A stretch of DNA of 64,000 bases from Phymatolithon calcareum (Eukaryota > Rhodophyta > Florideophyceae > Hapalidiales). Both the position numbers and the translations under genes were made by a program. The stretch is taken from NCBI GenBank assembly GCA_977006965.1, contig OZ345376.1, positions 2,356,001-2,420,000 of the forward strand, given 5' to 3'. The notes beneath the pieces were generated by a model. That model made no database searches, was not told where the DNA came from, and saw nothing but the letters and a program-made list of their open reading frames with translations. Within the stretch, counting starts at the first letter, position 1. The number at the start of each line of letters is the position of its first letter. Of the stretch, positions 1-9,788 are shown piece after piece.

Positions 1-286
1 GCGCATGATGGCAGTGGTTGGATGATTTGATTGAAGCGTCTTCGTCCTCACCATATACGCGCGCGCATCAATATCGTTTGCTTGCTTGCTGTCCTCGTGA
101 ACGAACAATGTTGAGGAAAGCGTAAGCACTAGCTGCGTTTCATGAAGGAAATGGCAGGCAGTTTCAACGGTTGTCTGGAACTGCTGATAAGATTTTTCTA
201 CAGTTTTTAAGCTTGCGGATGTCTTCCTCTACGGTGCAGTATTGTTGTCTTCGGTTTCTGACTCACTACAAGATCAAAGTAGGTCA

Positions 287-1858
287 TCATGATGGTCCTT
301 TCCTGTGCGCGACGCATAGCATCAAAATCGTACAGAGTAATATGACCAAACCACCGCCACCTGCTGCACCGGCAACGATAAAAATTGGGAACGGCTTCTC
401 TTCAACCGTCGGCGTGGGCGATGGACTCTCACTGGGATCTTTGAGCGGAATCTGTTTCTGCCATGCATCAGAAATTGTGAAGATCCCAGCATGGGCGAAG
501 AACAGCGACGTCGTTTTGTTCAGCTGCTTACCCACAAAAACAATGCTCTTCCCATCCTTGGCGACCGCCATGGCCTTCAGGTTTGCCCAAGTTCCTTGTG
601 GAACATCCTTGAAATGCGCCATGTCCAACAAATCCCCGTTTACGGGGCTAACACTTGCTACAAATGGTGCCATGTTACTTGCCATTGCTCTGCTCGAAGC
701 ATCAAACGCTCCAGTACTGTATCCGCCGATAAGCCAACGGCCACTTTGGAGATGCACAGCGCCAGAACTGACGTAATCGTATGCGGTCGCACCAATGCGT
801 TGAGTGTAGTCTGGTTTTCGCATATCTCTCACTTTGACGACGGTGCTGCCAATATCGATATCACTTGTGACGTTAATATTGATACGCTTCACGAATATGT
901 CCTCGCGGTTCGTCTCGTCAAGTTTCGAATACCCTTCCACGAACACGTTGTCGCTCATGCCTGGATGCAATCTTATTCCCGTAACCTGTTCCGTCGCGAA
1001 CGAGGTGAGCATTATGTCACCTCTCTTTTCCAGTTTCTTTGAAAATTTGTACAGGTGGAAGTTGGCTACTAATACATCGCCAATAAGCTGTTCCGTTTCC
1101 ACACCAGCGAATACCGGCGCCCCGGCCCCTGGTGCAACCGCGAGCGCCATACCGCGGTCAGCGGTCATCCCACCGAACTGCACTTTGTGCAGAACATGTC
1201 CATCAGTTGCGTTGAATGAAAACATAAACGCATCAGAGACACCGCCAGTACTCCCTTTGAACAGTGGTCCCGATGTGTATCCCACACCGAAGATGAGATT
1301 CGCATCGTCCGGACTTTCTGCGAGCTGCATGATAACATCCGTGCCTGCAGTGCGCAGCACGAGTGGACTTTTCCACCGGGCAAGCGCGCCATCTGCACGC
1401 AATTCATACTTCTCAATGAACCCATCGGCGAGACCTTTGTTTGGAGGTCCGTTCAAAAACGAGCCGAAAGTCGACCCCGCAACGTACAGGTATTGACCAG
1501 ACGATGATAATAGCACGCTTTCCGCCTTGTCCTCCTTAAGCGTGCCATACCGGAACGTCCAAGCTACATTCTTAGTTGCGAGATCAATGCGTGCTATGAA
1601 GATGTCTGCGTCACGCAGTTGAGGTCCCGTCGGTTCGCCGAATTGCGATGCCCCGGTTCGTTCCAGTGGAACCGTCGTCCCCACGACATATGCGTGCTTT
1701 CCGTCTGGAGAGAGCGCTACGCCGACGGCTTCGCTGTTGGCGGCCGCTCTCCCGCCGAGAGAAGTCACTTGCGTGAATGAAGCTACAGTGACGCTTGGAA
1801 AATGATAGAGCAGAGCATGCAGAAATAGCACGCGGTACAGAAACATTGAGATGAGCAT
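287..1858 (-). CDS. Secreted/surface beta-propeller-like protein with C-terminal membrane anchor
   Basis: I choose the ATG at 1858 (523 codons); the frame extends two codons upstream only to a TTG. It ends in TGA at 287-289. Residues 1 to about 26 form a hydrophobic signal peptide. The middle (about 28-460) has repeated blades in which a Gly/Tyr-rich strand with a YVVG or YVAGST core is followed by an aspartate and a strand such as DIFIARID, DGFIEKYE, DAFMFSFN or DIFVKRIN. This pattern is typical of SBBP/beta-propeller repeats. A Pro/Ser/Thr-rich stalk is followed by one membrane helix at about 490-516 and a short basic tail (AHRKGPS), giving a type I topology with the propeller outside the cell or in the lumen. 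Function is unknown; surface binding or cell-wall interaction is inference. It lies about 0.9 kb downstream of the GT47 gene on the same strand. No internal stop, frameshift or intron is visible. Confidence 0.8.
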   Translation of the reverse strand: MLISMFLYRVLFLHALLYHFPSVTVASFTQVTSLGGRAAANSEAVGVALSPDGKHAYVVGTTVPLERTGASQFGEPTGPQLRDADIFIARIDLATKNVAWTFRYGTLKEDKAESVLLSSSGQYLYVAGSTFGSFLNGPPNKGLADGFIEKYELRADGALARWKSPLVLRTAGTDVIMQLAESPDDANLIFGVGYTSGPLFKGSTGGVSDAFMFSFNATDGHVLHKVQFGGMTADRGMALAVAPGAGAPVFAGVETEQLIGDVLVANFHLYKFSKKLEKRGDIMLTSFATEQVTGIRLHPGMSDNVFVEGYSKLDETNREDIFVKRININVTSDIDIGSTVVKVRDMRKPDYTQRIGATAYDYVSSGAVHLQSGRWLIGGYSTGAFDASSRAMASNMAPFVASVSPVNGDLLDMAHFKDVPQGTWANLKAMAVAKDGKSIVFVGKQLNKTTSLFFAHAGIFTISDAWQKQIPLKDPSESPSPTPTVEEKPFPIFIVAGAAGGGGLVILLCTILMLCVAHRKGPS

Positions 1859-2524
1859 GTTCAATCATCTGTCGGTACGGTGGAAATGCGACTGACAGAA
1901 TAACCTCTACAGTAGTAACAAATGCTCTTCATGTGCACAGTCACAGCTCGCCGCTGTGTAAACATTTAGTTGCGCAGTTGTAAGCTGCTCGATCGAGCAC
2001 CGTATCGGGAAGCAGTAGCCAGCCGATCGTTTCTGTTACCCGATTTGGCACAGAGTGGCGGGGTTGAGTTTGTGCAAGCAGTGCCTTGGTATGATTTTGA
2101 ATGTCATGCGTGAATGCATTCGTTGTGTGTAGCCTTGGAACTGCTCTGAACAATGACTGCGCGCAAGTCGAAAACATGGCATGCATCCACAACGGGTCGC
2201 TCTAAGCCAGCAGTATTAGTCATGTTGACGCTGGTATGTGGCAAGCTCGCCGTGTTGTACCTGAACCCTACCTGACCCAGTTTCCTCGTCCAGGGGGGAA
2301 TGTTTGACCATTGCCTCGGCGTCACTGTTCACTGCTCATAATATTTCAGTTATGTCACTGGAATGTGTCTCCGTTGCGGAGACAGCTCACTCCACAATGC
2401 TAGCTCCAAGGCGTTTGTCAACTACTGTACCTCAACCGATTTTAAGATTCTCGATTTGGCCTTGTTATCTTTGCTAGGATTTTCATCAACGAAAGAATCT
2501 GTACGGACTACATCCTTTCAGTGT

Positions 2525-2613
2525 GGTTCTTTCTCCCAACCAGTTTTTTAAAACTGGTTGAGAGAAAGAGCCAGACGGAAAGCAATAGTCCATACAGGTG
2601 CTTAAAAGCACCT
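2525..2613. repeat. Pair of adjacent hairpins 3' of the GT47 gene
   Basis: The first inverted repeat has 22-base arms at 2525-2546 and 2551-2572 with two mismatches and a 4-base loop. The second is an 18-base palindrome at 2596-2613 (AGGTGCTTAAAAGCACCT). Both lie within 260 bases downstream of the GT47 stop when read on the minus strand. They could be 3'-end or RNA-processing structures or remnants of a fold-back element. The sequence alone does not decide. Confidence 0.6.
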
Positions 2614-2781
2614 CAGGTGCGTCGAAGACAAGTCAGTTTGTTTAGTAGCAACAAGACATCCAAAAGAAAAGACGACAGTCAAACTTCATTACAACATCGC
2701 GATTCGTTCCCCTGCACTTCAAAGCGAGCCCCGTCCGAATAACCCAAAGCATAGCAGTATCAACACTCCTCATCACCAATT

Positions 2782-4092
2782 TCAAGAAAGCGACCCGCGT
2801 GGCGGCCGTGTCCTGTAACTCCTTCGAGGAGGGCTTTGATACTTATGCCTTGCCAATTCCGCCAAAATTCCATCCAACGCCATTCCGCGCGGTCCGTCAT
2901 ACCAGAACAACGGCCAGATGCGCTCCATAAGCCTAACTTTGGCAAGCACCTCATCCACCGAAATTGCGCGAAGAACATCATTAAGATCCGCCACATCCGG
3001 AGGACGCACCCACACGGCCACACGGTCGTATGGAATGACATCCTCAAACGCCAGCTCCTGCCGTTCCGACAACACCACCGGTACACATCCCAGTAACATT
3101 GCGTAATACGGCCGCGGACTCCAAGGATGCCATCCCTCTGGCGCGAGACAGAACAGCGATCCGCGCATATTATCCAAATAATGTTCATCCCGAACACCGG
3201 ATATATGAAAGCCTGGAAATTCAGAACCGTGTTGAGCGAGGAATTGGCGCACACCGCCGGAGTAATTACTCCCACGATGATCGTGAATACTCGCCGAGAA
3301 CGCCTGACCGCCAAACATTGCCATGTGCGGTCGACGCTCCAATATGCGAGTTTCGGGTGACGCAACCTCGTCGACGTATACAGGTGTTAAATAAGCGCCG
3401 AGTGCAGGAGGAATGACAATGTCCTTCCGCGGAATAAACTCCGCATCCGCACCACGAAAGTCACCGTTATGCGTGAGGAAGATACCGGTTCGATGCTCCG
3501 TCCAACCGTCGCCTGCAAGGCGTGCGCCGAATCCCTGTGCGAACGTGTACACATGGTCACGTCCCTGCGACGCGTTGTAGTACGGGTACTTTGTTCGAAC
3601 GTAATGCATAGCCTCAGCGAAGAATGCGCCAGTTCTTGTGAGATTATTCGGATGATTGTTAATGAGAAAGCATGTGACGTAAATAGGGACGTAGAAGAAA
3701 TGAGCCTCTGCAGGATTCGTAGTCCTTGCTGCCGATCGCAGCAAACCATGATGCACCTTCACCTCCGCGGAGTAGAAGTTTGAATCGCAATACGGGTCTC
3801 GAATTGGCGCGGGATTCGCGTGCGATTTCTCAACCTGCAGGCGATTGTACTTTGGCGGCAATGTGTATACGTAAACCTTGACGTCATCCTTGCCGCGCAC
3901 GGCATCGCGCAGTATTCGCATGGCCTCATGGCCTTCGCTCAGCCTGCCGTGCGCAACGTCCGCGATTCCATCGGAGAAAAAGCCGAGAGGTGAGACGTGT
4001 GCGAGTATTCGCGACAGAAGTAGCCAGAGTGCAATGAGGTGCACGGCTGAAATGGCAAGTCGGAGACTGAGACCGAAATTCGCGACGCCCAT
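2782..4092 (-). CDS. Exostosin-family glycosyltransferase (GT47)
   Basis: Single 436-codon frame from an ATG at 4090-4092 to a TGA. Residues about 13-33 form a signal-anchor helix after a short cytosolic tail, the usual type II topology of a Golgi glycosyltransferase. The GT47 domain spans about 71-390: a VKVYVYTLPPKYN first strand, an EAHFFYVPIYVTCFL segment (129-143), GRDHVYTFAQGFGAR (177-191), and the hallmark nucleotide-sugar-binding stretch at 314-343 (FCLAPEGWHPWSPRPYY followed by AMLLGCVPVVLSE). The family transfers sugars from nucleotide-sugar donors to polysaccharide or glycoprotein acceptors; donor and acceptor here cannot be read from sequence. The animal EXT C-terminal GT64 domain is absent: the protein ends about 45 residues after the GT47 core in a basic tail. 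A GT64 domain is encoded elsewhere in the window (27187-28803). No introns or breaks are seen. Confidence 0.9.
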   Translation of the reverse strand: MGVANFGLSLRLAISAVHLIALWLLLSRILAHVSPLGFFSDGIADVAHGRLSEGHEAMRILRDAVRGKDDVKVYVYTLPPKYNRLQVEKSHANPAPIRDPYCDSNFYSAEVKVHHGLLRSAARTTNPAEAHFFYVPIYVTCFLINNHPNNLTRTGAFFAEAMHYVRTKYPYYNASQGRDHVYTFAQGFGARLAGDGWTEHRTGIFLTHNGDFRGADAEFIPRKDIVIPPALGAYLTPVYVDEVASPETRILERRPHMAMFGGQAFSASIHDHRGSNYSGGVRQFLAQHGSEFPGFHISGVRDEHYLDNMRGSLFCLAPEGWHPWSPRPYYAMLLGCVPVVLSERQELAFEDVIPYDRVAVWVRPPDVADLNDVLRAISVDEVLAKVRLMERIWPLFWYDGPRGMALDGILAELARHKYQSPPRRSYRTRPPRGSLS

Positions 4093-5018
4093 TGCGAGAA
4101 GAGCGCTGCGGACGATGCATTGCGCACTGCAACCATGTACGTGTGTGGGTCGCGCTAAGGCGGAATTTCATGCATAGATGCTAGGGCCATGGCCATACCG
4201 CAGAAGAAAGAGAAGATGGACCGGACAACCTTCGTTTCCAAACGGTCGCTATGATAGGATGATGCTGTGAAATTTCGCGACCAGAAATACGGAGTCATGG
4301 CAAGGATAGTTTGTGCATTACAGTGTTCGAAGACTGCTGCACAAAAACTGTGGAGAGGCCGGCATGCCAACACCTCTCGATCCTGCCTCTCGACGGCCTT
4401 GGAAGTAGCATTCTATAAAAGAGAGTTTTGCCAATATATCTCAGTGGCGGAGCCACAGCATCTCTACTACAGTATATATCGTCTGCAAACAACCTTGCTC
4501 GCTTGTTAACATGATGGGTAGCCTGTTGTGTGATAAGAGGTTTGCCATTGACAAACCTCTTCCTCTGCCGACTATCCAAAACGAAAATATTCGTGTGATA
4601 TTGCACTCTCAATTCTCTAATATTAGCTGCTCGGGTTGTTATATTCTCTGCAAGTAACGTCGAAAGTTTGATTTTGCTGTGCATCAATTAGAGAACCACG
4701 TCCCAGTCGAAATCCAAATAACCTGTAGACTCTGCTTCGTAGTTGGGTCCGATTTTCTGACTTAAGACCCGGAAACCAGAGCAAGCTCCGATACGATGAC
4801 CGAAGAGGAACCGAACGTGTTGCTACAGTAGTTGGAAACAGGAGAAGCATTGCGTGGGTGGGACAAGCGAGGGACTCAAGAGAAACGGTAAGTCTATATG
4901 TTACAAGCGATTCGGAACAGTACTTGGTGGCTTCCCCCAAATGCTCGTTCATGGGCTGACTACGATGCGGCAGAGGCAGATTCATTGTATTCCTGATATT
5001 GCCTTTCACAACTTCAGG
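4093..5018. other. Intergenic, no gene recognised
   Basis: The frames are short and overlap without domain signals. A perfect 10-base-arm hairpin with a 7-base loop lies at 4535-4561. A TATA-like CTATAAAAG at about 4413-4421 has no credible plus-strand gene after it. The 5' flank of the GT47 gene (4093-4200, read on the minus strand) shows no recognisable core promoter element. Confidence 0.5.
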
Positions 5019-5212
5019 TTAATAATAATGAATGCTTCATTCCCCCATGGGGCTTGCAAGCAGTGCTTCTATTTTTACCTCTACTTAGATTACGGCAGGG
5101 CGTTAATCCTGCTAGCTAATTGTAAACACGCTTCTTCTCTGCCTGTCGCTCGTCGTTATACGATTCCACCCCAAGCAACTGCGGTGGTTCCACGTTTCAA
5201 CTCCAGGTTACT
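5019..5212 (-). mobile_element. SINE copy (3' part), minus orientation
   Basis: Reading the minus strand, this segment matches the 3' half of the SINE at 34055-34480 over more than 150 bases. It includes the blocks GTGGAACCAC, GCAGTTGCTT, CTGCCGTAATCTAAGTAGAG and AAGCCCCAT. It ends in a GAATGAAGCATTC block followed by an ATT-type tail (seen as AATAATAATG on the plus strand at 5021). The 5' head with the pol III-like box is missing, as expected for 5'-truncated insertion. Identification rests on three copies within this window. Confidence 0.65.
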
Positions 5213-7193
5213 AATTTATTTTAAAGATGGCTACTTACGTAGCTAAAGGTGAAGTGACATCCCGTTTCCCACTGCAGTTATTCTGCTCTACACTTCGCAT
5301 TATGCCGTAGCTTCACTGCTTGCTTGTAGCATACAATCTGTCATCTTTGATATGCACAATGCTCCCAGGTGTACAAGCCGTTGTTCCAGTATCGGTTGTG
5401 CGGATGTATTGGTGCCTATAATGACATTATCGTTTCAGGTTGAGTGCTCAGTGTATGGTTTTGTAATGCCTTCACGTGTGCATTATGATACGAACATACG
5501 CGCACTACTCGGGAGATCGCATCTCTTTAGAATCTCCCAACACGAACAACAACGCGACTCCACAGAAAAGACTCCCAACTCATTAACCGTCCTCACGGGC
5601 AATCTTTTCCTAATAAAAGAACCGGCACAGACACCTTTACTGTGCAGGGTACCCTCCAGTGTACTTTCTCGACACACATAACGGCGCGACTACAACCGCG
5701 CTCGTTATAGTTTAGTACTAAAAATATTGAACCATAATGAACGCCGTTGTACTGGAAGACGTATTTTTTTAAAAAATATATATATACATTCGTCTTCCAG
5801 CAGGACTTGATTCTTGGCTGGAGTGAAGCAACCGAACCGACTTTTATGATAAATCGGAGGCTTGGGCATATCCTTCGCATAGACGTTTGTCGCGCGCTGA
5901 AAGATACGCTAAGTGATTGTCGCAATGGATAGGAAATGATAGAATGTAAAACGCATGGGTCCTCCGTTCGATACTCTTGTAATATGGGGAAATGCAGAAT
6001 GTATTGCTATACGATGATAAATTAACATATGCTTATAGGTTTCTCTTTCCTAATATTTAAGCAAAATCGGTTCATGGTGACAGGAGCAGTGACAAGCAGT
6101 ATGCGGGAAACAACGCAGGTGATAAGGTTTCATTCTGGACTTGCGCTCCTGAGCAGGGGAAGATCCATGTCAAGAAGAGGCGAGGATATGTAACTCATCT
6201 TCAGACCTTGGACCAATGCGTACTGACGGAAGCAATGCGAGGAGTGAAAGTCGATCACTTTCGCGACTGACGGTGGACCGTATGTTCTCTTCTTTGACTT
6301 CTGGGCGCAATTCCTTCCTCAGGATGGATGGCGATCGGCAGTGAATATCTAGTGCCTAGAGTGAGGGCAGATTATAAAATACAGTACTACTGTACTCTTC
6401 CTAAATTAAATCTCCAGTGCAGCATGTGTAAGCTTGCGGGCGACGCGGCACGATCCATTATCAAACCAGCCTAAGTGACCCTACCTACGGTCCCGAAAGA
6501 TCTGCACATCTCGCAGAGACGTGCAGAGGTGGTACTACACCAGCTCATAGTGAATTGCTGTCGTATTGTGGCATGTTTTCACCATGGACAAAGCCAGGAT
6601 GAAACGCTACTAAGAAAGCTTGCGGGAGAAATGGCGCTTAGAGATGAGACATGCAACATGGCACCTACTATGTTAAATTCTGAAGAGGTATTCGTCTCGG
6701 ATGAAGACCTGTTTGCGATGCACAATGTGCATCAGTGACGGATTTTGATTTTAGCGGCAAGTTGGCAACTTTGCATTTGTTATTCCGAGAAACTAATCAT
6801 GCCAGGTTGTCACAGGCTCGCCCACTGACCCGTTCCGCTTAGCGCGGGATGCGGAGCGGGAATGACGACAACGTCGAGAAGAGTCACGAAATTTACTGCA
6901 CAGCAGGAGGCGGACGAAAATGCCAGACGTTGCATATGATAACCGATGAATTCAGCGATCATTCAAACAATCGGCTGCTCTCTTCCCATAACGTAACTTC
7001 AACGAACGCGATGTAGGAAATATGCATCAAGCACGGTCGCCGCCATCAGCTGTTTCGCAGAGGCGGAAAGCGGACTTTCGCGGGGAAAGACACGATCACA
7101 GGGACGGCATGCACTTTCCGCGTGCTGCAGTTGCGATTTCAAACGAATCGTTTGTCCAATCTCTTTCATCCGAGCTGACTTGTGTTGTTGGAG
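5213..7193. other. Intergenic, one weak reading frame
   Basis: No gene is supported. A frame at 6475-6738 (87 codons, GTG first codon, no ATG near its start) encodes a soluble, Glu/Leu-rich peptide with no recognised domain. The same frame is open upstream for 16 codons before a TAA, so it could be a decayed exon. The TACTGTA-type motif first becomes frequent here (about 6383). Confidence 0.4.
5752..5800. repeat. Hairpin with AT-rich loop
   Basis: Perfect 10-base arms (CTGGAAGACG at 5752-5761, CGTCTTCCAG at 5791-5800) flank a 29-base AT-only or near AT-only loop that contains its own T7/A6 fold and an (AT)n run. Confidence 0.6.
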
Positions 7194-7261
7194 GTCGCGT
7201 ATGAACAAACGGGTTTCTAGTTCGAACGACTAGAAACAGAGCCCGTTTGTTCATACGCGAC
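7194..7261. repeat. Long near-perfect inverted repeat
   Basis: The left arm reads GTCGCGTATGAACAAACGGG then TTTCTAGT; the right arm is its exact reverse complement apart from a 5-base bulge between the 20-base and 8-base blocks. The loop is 7 bases. The whole structure is 68 bases with 28 paired positions and no mismatch. It lies in a gene-free stretch and matches neither a transposon end nor a known RNA that I recognise. Confidence 0.8.
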
Positions 7262-9750
7262 AACGAACCGATTTCATTCCTCTGTCTCCTTGAACTTTTC
7301 CTAATGATGGCACTCCGTGGAGATGGTGGTGTCAGTTGGGGATGCGTGGACGGGAGGGAGGGATATGTTTGTGATTTGTCCAGTCGAGTCAACGGGAAGG
7401 CTGACATTGGGAGGACCACGACCGGGAACTGCAATTGACTGACGATACGAGGAAGAGACACGAGAGCGAATTTCATGATTTTGATTGTATCATTGCGTTT
7501 TCCTTGCACCTTATGACGGGAGCAGTTCTTGAGTATTGTAACCATTGGCGAGGAGACTGCCGCCGTGAATCAGAGCACGCATGCGTAAAATAATTTACTG
7601 TACTGTATATGCAGTTGGCAGGCACATAATCGAAGCGCATGAATTACGACCTAATGTAAGCACCTGTGCCAACCTGCGTCTTTAGCACTTTGACTTGCAC
7701 CGATTTAATTCTCGAAACAGAAAGAGGGACTGGAAGGCACCGCCCGCGGTGGGGTTCGCATACAATCCCACGGAGGAATGCACAGGAGAACAGAACTGAC
7801 TGGAACGTCTGGAAGCGAGTCGTGGCACGATTTGCAGTATAGACCGTGATAAGAACTAGAATACGGTGAGCTCACTAGTTTCTTTGACACCCTCGTGGCA
7901 CCGACATACATGTGATGAGACGAGGACCGCCCCGGGAGAGGCTTGGGATGGTGACCTACCGACAATCCATTTCGCCAATTTTCACGCCGAAACGAGTACG
8001 GAAGCACTGCGCACAGCATGATGCATGAGAGAAAGAAACGTGTGTGAAAGAGGTTTCGACTTCAAGTGACGAGGGGCCGAACGGAGGCATTCTAACGATA
8101 AAGTATTGTACTACTGTCGTATATTGTAGGTTGACAAGATGATGATGACAAAAGTGGTTGACGAGTTCGGTAAGAAATTAAATTCTCAGTCTTGCCAAAC
8201 TGATCAAACAAAGGTCAAAGTTGAAAGCCATAGTGGTCCCCAAAACTGTACTGGAGATTGCTGTGCATGAGACGGGGAGTGGCGAAGAGCAGACGCACCG
8301 AGACTCTTCTTGCCCCGCTGCACTGTACGTAAATTGGAAGCGTGTTCAGCAGCAGCTGTTCAACTTGCGTCAGTCATGCACTCACATGGTCATGATGATG
8401 ATGATGACATTGTGATAACCGTCCGAAGTGACGGAGACCATCGCAAGAGTCTATGATGGATGGTCGCGTTCTTGCAGAAATGGGTGAACTTCGAAGACGC
8501 TCGCTGCTTGTCTATATACCAAGCCTGTGCTCCATTTCGGCGTACAGTACAACATCAGGGCGGTGCATGCGTTACTTTGCTTCTAAGCCGAACTCATAAA
8601 ATGTGCTTCGTCTGATGAAATAAGACTATGAGTAAAGTACAGGTACTGTACATAAAGTAGTGCGCCTCACATGGTCATTGCTTTGAAATAATGTACTGAA
8701 CAAAATCGTCCTGTGCAGGACGTCCATTCCGTTCAGTTCAGCCCCGTGTGGCGTGAGTTCACTTGCGTGTGAGCGCGCGCAAGTGCAGTGGATGCTTCCG
8801 CTCTCCACAGACCGTGTTTCGGTATACAGTATATTATGGAGTATGGAAGCATCGGTTGCAGTTGCACTTGAACTTTAAATAATCTGTGAAACGTGGATCC
8901 CGGTCGTGCTCGAAAAACTCGACCAGGACTTGTGCAAATGTACAGTAAACAGCACTGTACTTGTTTCAATTGTAAATAGGTCAAGGTGTCGAAAGAAAGA
9001 ATTACCGTGTCGATTCTTACCAACGTCTCTCGTGACGCATGCAGCAGCTCTTCGACTGAAAACAATTCTTGGCTGGCTGCTTTCTAATGAAGACTCTTTT
9101 ATGGTACATGCCCCACAGAACCCTCCTGTGATACTCTAAAAGAATTCTATGATACTTGCGTCTCGAGAGCGATAAAGGCGCACCCTTCACATGCACTTTG
9201 CCCCACAACTGAAATGCCTCTTGCGGTGGGTGTAAACAGAGAGGAACGCGCACTGTACAGTAGTGTAGCAGATCTATTCTAGATCTACTGCATCTTCGCA
9301 GCTGCATACTCATTTGCAGATGTAAAAACAGAACGGCGGACGATACAGTACAATAGTCGGCTCTCAGAGGTGTTGTGTTGATGGTACAATATTCAAGGGA
9401 ATTGACGGAGTCGTCTTAAACTGCCTCTTCTCACAAAGAGAGCGCAGGTACAGAAGTGCATTGTATCATATACTGTACTTTATCGACAGTACAGTACTCT
9501 TCAACCGACTAGGCGAAAGTCAGTAGTCACTGCCTGCCTGCAGAGACAAAGACCTCACGTGTTCCAAAACAGCGGGGGAGACGACAGAGAAGATTCTGAA
9601 AATCAATCTGAGCCTTGCAATACGAACACGTGCAGTCGCCGGCTCTGTGGACAAGTCCTGTATCCATTTCACACTTCATTCAAAATCATGTGTTCCACCA
9701 TCATGGTGTTCTTGAGAATGCAACTTCCGTTCTTGTCGTTCCATCTCTGA

Positions 9751-9788
9751 CAATCTAAAATACCGCGCGCGCGCGGTGTTTTGGATTG
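9751..9788. repeat. Palindrome with alternating CG core
   Basis: A 38-base imperfect palindrome (arms of 19 with about three mismatches) whose centre is CCGCGCGCGCGCGG. Alternating CG tracts can adopt Z-DNA, and the arms allow cruciform extrusion. It lies in non-coding sequence. Confidence 0.6.

Noticed and set aside
491-1496. Plus-strand frames (183 and 220 codons) opposite the propeller gene
   Set aside because: They are antisense shadows of the minus-strand gene; their peptides have no domain, whereas the minus frame has a signal peptide, repeats and a membrane anchor.
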